DNA of 16,251 bases. Origin: Phaeodactylibacter sp964397205. GTDB lineage: Bacteria > Bacteroidota > Bacteroidia > Chitinophagales > Saprospiraceae. Below, one piece after another: positions 13,108 to 16,251 of the stretch (its first letter is position 1; each line of letters opens with the position of its first letter). The stretch spans positions 1 to 16,251 of the forward strand of contig CAYNIT010000084.1 in NCBI GenBank assembly GCA_964397205.1. The letters run 5' to 3'. Made by a program: the position numbers and the translations under genes. Under the pieces are notes generated by a model. That model did no database searches. It was not told the origin of the DNA and saw only the letters and a list, made by a program, of their open reading frames with translations.

Positions 13108-16100
13108 CTAAGCTGGAAAACGCAGCCGGAAAGTTGTGCCCTGCCCCAATTCGCTCTCCACTTCTATTTGCCCGCCCATGCCTTCTACTTGATACTTTGT
13201 CATAAACAGGCCAAGCCCCTGGCCATCTCCGCTCGATTGGTGCAGCCTTGCTCCCAATTTAAAGAGCTTGTCCGCATACCTTTCCAGATCGATCCCCAGA
13301 CCATAATCCTTTACGTAAACTTCAACCTGATTGCCTCGTTTAACGCCTCCTATCTCGATTATTTTAGATGCCTCGGTGGTTCCGTACTTGATGGCATTGG
13401 TCAGTAAATTCTGAAATACGCTGTCGAGATAAGCAGGTATAGCTTTGACGTAGAGTGCTTCGGGAATGGAGAGCATGAGCTGTATGCCCTTCTGACGGAT
13501 GGTCTGATTGTTGAGGCCCACCACCCTTTCGATGGTCTCGCTAACTGAACACGCTACCAGATCCTGGGTATTGATCTCCTGCTCGAAATTGAGCAGCTTG
13601 TTGATGTTATTGATAGTAGTATCAAGCGTCTCGGTCGTTTCCTGCAGCATATCCAAGTATTCCTCCTGGCTGGGCTCCGCCTTGATCATACTGGTGAGCC
13701 CCAACATATTAGCTACCGAAGAGCGGATGTTGTGGGAGGTCATGAAGGAAAAATCTTTCAGCCGCCGGTTCTGATCGGTTGCCGTGTCTAGCAACTGCTG
13801 CAACTCTTTCTGGCGTTGGCTGCGGCTCCGGATGTTGACCAGCATTTGCGCGAAGAGGTAGAGAAGGGTAATATCTTTATTGGTGTAAGTATGGTAAGAG
13901 CGGACCGAGTCGAACCCGACGAATCCAATGGCCTGATCCTCCTGCATCAGCGGCACCGCCAGCAGGCTTTTGATATCCTGGGGCTCCAAGATGTCGCGCA
14001 GCCCGCCCTCGGGCAAAGCGTAGACATCCGGCACGTACATAGGCTCGCCTTGTTTGTGGGCATCCACCCAGTCGGGCAGCATCTCCAGAGGCACGTCCTG
14101 CAGGTTGTCGATTTGGGGCTCTACCCCTTCCTTACACCATTCGTAGGTATTGGTACAGCTTCCTTGTTCAAAGTCATAATCAAAAATATAAGCTCGGTCC
14201 ACCCCTACGAAATTGCCCATCTGCTCCAGAGATTGGTTGATGGCTTGCTCTACCTCATCCAGCGGTAAGTTGATGTACTTGGTAGAAATGTCCATGAGGA
14301 TATTCTGCATCTCCGTCTGCCGCTTGAGGTTTTCTTCGGCTTTCTTACGCTCCGTTATATCCCGGCTGATGATGACAACCTCATGGGTATCTGGGTCCAA
14401 ATCGCCAATTGTTTCCGCCCATAGCCATTCTCCATTCCGGTGCTTGATACGGTGCTCTACCCCCTCATCGGATTTGCCCTCTTCCAACAGTTTCTGAAAA
14501 GCCGAGCGGGTTCTTGGTATATCATCGGGGTGGACGAAAAGGCTGAATTTCTGGCCAACGGTCTCTTCTGCAGAATAACCGTAGTTGGCTTGCCAGCTTG
14601 GGGAAGTGTACAAAAACCTCTCGTCGGGGCTCAGCTTCATGACGCTGTCCCCGATATTGTTGACCAGCATTTGGTAATCTTGCCTGCCTACTTGCACCTC
14701 CCGCTCTAATTGTTGGTTGGCTTGGCTCAGTTCCTGGCTGCGGCGGCGGAAGTGCCGGCTTAGGTAGATGGTGCTGCCGTATATCAGCAGGCCAAGCAAC
14801 CCCAACAAACCAAGCAAACCGTACCAGGTTTCGTACCAAAGCGGGCTCGCGCTGATCTCCAGCTCCAACGGTTCACTCCAACTGTGGGCCTCAGACTGCC
14901 GGGCCCGGACTTCTAACTGCAGCTCAGATGCCGGCGGATCCGAAAACAGCAACTCCCGCTCTTTGGTCAACGACTCCACTACACTATCCTGATAGACGCG
15001 GCGGATGTGGTACTGGGTGAGCGCATTGGGATATCCAACGCTTAGCAGCTCGAGCGCCAGAAAGTCGTTGGTTTTAATGTTGAAACGCCGCTGATTTACA
15101 GAAGCTGAGCCGGCAGAAGACTCGACTTTTGTCAAAACTGGCTGGCGGCTGCGCTTGGTGAAGACCTCCGAAGGAGCAAATCCAACACCTTTGGAAGTGC
15201 CTACCCATATGTTTTCCCGATCGTCGGCCAGCAAGCAACGCCAGCTGATGGTTTTGGACGGCAAGCCGTTGAAGTTAGTGAAAGTGTACACAGTGCCATC
15301 ACGCAGCAGGTTCAATCCTTCCGCACTGGCGTACCATACATCTCCGCGCTCGCCGGAAGACAAAGCCAGAATGGAAACGCCATCTGTCTGCGGCCCCCCC
15401 AGCGCCTCCAGGCTTCCGAAGTGGTATCGAAAAAGCCCCAGCGTAGTCCCTATAAGCAGCCCTCCCTTCTCATCGCCGGCTAAGTCAATGATCCGGAAGG
15501 TCTGGGCAGTATCTACTTGAAATCCAGGCGAGATGTTCTCAAACCGTTCAAGCGTAGCGTTGTACCGGAATAGAGACCGGCCGACACCGCTGCCCCCGGC
15601 GTACAGCGCCTGCTGTACGGGTTCAAAGTACAGCGCATCGACCGCAGCAGCGTCCAGCCCCTCGCTTGGGCCGAATTTTTTGAGCGCCCCTTCCGGGGAA
15701 AGCCTTGTGAGGCCGCTGCTGCCGGCCTGACAAAACCAGATGCCCCCCGATGCATCTTTGCTGATGTTGTAGATGTCCCCGCCAAAGGCTGATAGGTCGT
15801 ATTGTTCCTGCAGGCTGCCATCTTGGCCAAGCAGCGCCACCTGACCGCCCTCGCCGGCCAGCCATAATCCCCGCTCGCCGGCCAGCAAGAAATAAACATG
15901 GAAAGCAGGCCGGTAAAAAGACTTCAATTGCAACCTTCCATATTGCTCGGCAGCCCGGAAGATTTGCCCCCCGTCGCTGATGTATACCTGGGTGCCCCAT
16001 TTTTCTACAGCTTGGATGTAGGGCTCAGCCAGGCCATCTGAGGATGGAGCAGTAAAGCAGTATCTTTTCAGCAGCGTCAGGCCATTGTCTGTACCGACCC

Positions 16101-16251
16101 AGAGGTTCCCCAATTCATTTTTAAACAGACAAGTAAAAGACTGCTCTTCCAGCCCCTCGTGCAGAAGGCGAGTGGTGTGGTCGCCCACATCAATCAGAAA
16201 GGCATCCTCGTTGCGAACCAGCGCTCCAACTTGCCGCTCGTTGATTTTCAG
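13108..16251 (-). CDS. Beta-propeller / Y_Y_Y / PAS / GAF sensor histidine kinase (5' end outside window)
   Basis: The frame is open to the right edge (1047 residues visible); the GTG at 16186-16188 is internal. From the N-terminus: a periplasmic reg_prop beta-propeller (blades such as LGNLWVGTDNGLTLL, GIWFCQAGSSGLTRL, GLLIGTTLGLFRY, ENIWVGTSKGVGF; about 15170-16140); a Y_Y_Y-type domain (about 14850-15090); one membrane helix containing GLLGLLGLLGLL (14785-14820); a coiled coil; a PAS domain with ISRDITERKKAEE (about 14330-14680); a GAF domain (about 13830-14300). The kinase core has TSHNIRSS (phospho-His codon 13732-13734), N-box FQNLLTNAIKYG, G1 KDYGLGID and G2 GQGLGLF. It ends with the ATPase domain: no receiver or AraC domain, unlike hybrid HTCS regulators. 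Ligand and response regulator are unknown. Confidence 0.93.
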   Translation of the reverse strand: MKINERQVGALVRNEDAFLIDVGDHTTRLLHEGLEEQSFTCLFKNELGNLWVGTDNGLTLLKRYCFTAPSSDGLAEPYIQAVEKWGTQVYISDGGQIFRAAEQYGRLQLKSFYRPAFHVYFLLAGERGLWLAGEGGQVALLGQDGSLQEQYDLSAFGGDIYNISKDASGGIWFCQAGSSGLTRLSPEGALKKFGPSEGLDAAAVDALYFEPVQQALYAGGSGVGRSLFRYNATLERFENISPGFQVDTAQTFRIIDLAGDEKGGLLIGTTLGLFRYHFGSLEALGGPQTDGVSILALSSGERGDVWYASAEGLNLLRDGTVYTFTNFNGLPSKTISWRCLLADDRENIWVGTSKGVGFAPSEVFTKRSRQPVLTKVESSAGSASVNQRRFNIKTNDFLALELLSVGYPNALTQYHIRRVYQDSVVESLTKERELLFSDPPASELQLEVRARQSEAHSWSEPLELEISASPLWYETWYGLLGLLGLLGLLIYGSTIYLSRHFRRRSQELSQANQQLEREVQVGRQDYQMLVNNIGDSVMKLSPDERFLYTSPSWQANYGYSAEETVGQKFSLFVHPDDIPRTRSAFQKLLEEGKSDEGVEHRIKHRNGEWLWAETIGDLDPDTHEVVIISRDITERKKAEENLKRQTEMQNILMDISTKYINLPLDEVEQAINQSLEQMGNFVGVDRAYIFDYDFEQGSCTNTYEWCKEGVEPQIDNLQDVPLEMLPDWVDAHKQGEPMYVPDVYALPEGGLRDILEPQDIKSLLAVPLMQEDQAIGFVGFDSVRSYHTYTNKDITLLYLFAQMLVNIRSRSQRQKELQQLLDTATDQNRRLKDFSFMTSHNIRSSVANMLGLTSMIKAEPSQEEYLDMLQETTETLDTTINNINKLLNFEQEINTQDLVACSVSETIERVVGLNNQTIRQKGIQLMLSIPEALYVKAIPAYLDSVFQNLLTNAIKYGTTEASKIIEIGGVKRGNQVEVYVKDYGLGIDLERYADKLFKLGARLHQSSGDGQGLGLFMTKYQVEGMGGQIEVESELGQGTTFRLRFPA

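Noticed and set aside
1..16251. tRNA, rRNA, CRISPR arrays, insertion sequences or phage genes
   Set aside because: No cloverleaf, direct-repeat array, transposase or phage protein was recognised on either strand.

Overview
The window looks like a chromosomal segment of a Gram-negative, probably marine, member of the Bacteroidota, most likely the Saprospirales/Lewinella-Phaeodactylibacter side. Evidence: a large secreted hydrolase with trailing beta-repeats; an ECF sigma factor paired with an anti-sigma-like protein carrying the Bacteroidota 'GIPMxYDSAG' domain; a beta-propeller (reg_prop/Y_Y_Y) histidine kinase; a Rossmann-DUF2520 protein; start sites without strong Shine-Dalgarno sequences; and several TAnnTTTG (Bacteroidota -7) elements before genes. 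The lineage is inferred from style, not from a marker gene. Twelve protein-coding loci plus one frameshifted remnant fill almost the whole window. I see no tRNA, rRNA, CRISPR array or insertion sequence.

Layout. (1) 1-3266, + strand: a secreted alpha/beta-hydrolase entering from the left edge. Its frame breaks at a G run (2671-2674); clearly coding sequence continues in another frame and then runs head-on into the 3' end of the next gene. (2) 3065-5430, - strand: ECF sigma factor followed by a single-pass anti-sigma-like protein, with a hairpin between them. (3) 5738-8943, + strand: a BamA/TamA-type outer-membrane barrel, a TIGR04283-type family 2 glycosyltransferase and a PlsC-like acyltransferase, an envelope-biogenesis cluster. 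(4) 9043-10002, + strand: a divergent PiT-like permease, ending one base from a convergent small gene. (5) 10004-11150, - strand: a 94-residue conserved small protein downstream of a Rossmann/DUF2520 oxidoreductase-like protein. (6) 11371-13056, + strand: a GxxxGxxQ-type multipass membrane protein, then a pair equivalent to Bacillus YtfI-YtfJ (DUF2953-like plus GerW-family protein). (7) 13108-16251, - strand: a large propeller-PAS-GAF histidine kinase leaving through the right edge, separated from the GerW gene by a strong inverted repeat.

Most genes act at the envelope: secreted hydrolase, membrane stress-type sigma switch, outer-membrane barrel, glycosyl- and acyl-transfer, transport, and periplasmic sensing. 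The points most worth a second look are the spore-associated GerW/YtfI-like pair in an apparent non-spore-former, the broken hydrolase gene and its odd 3' junction, and the unusual two-gene sigma switch.
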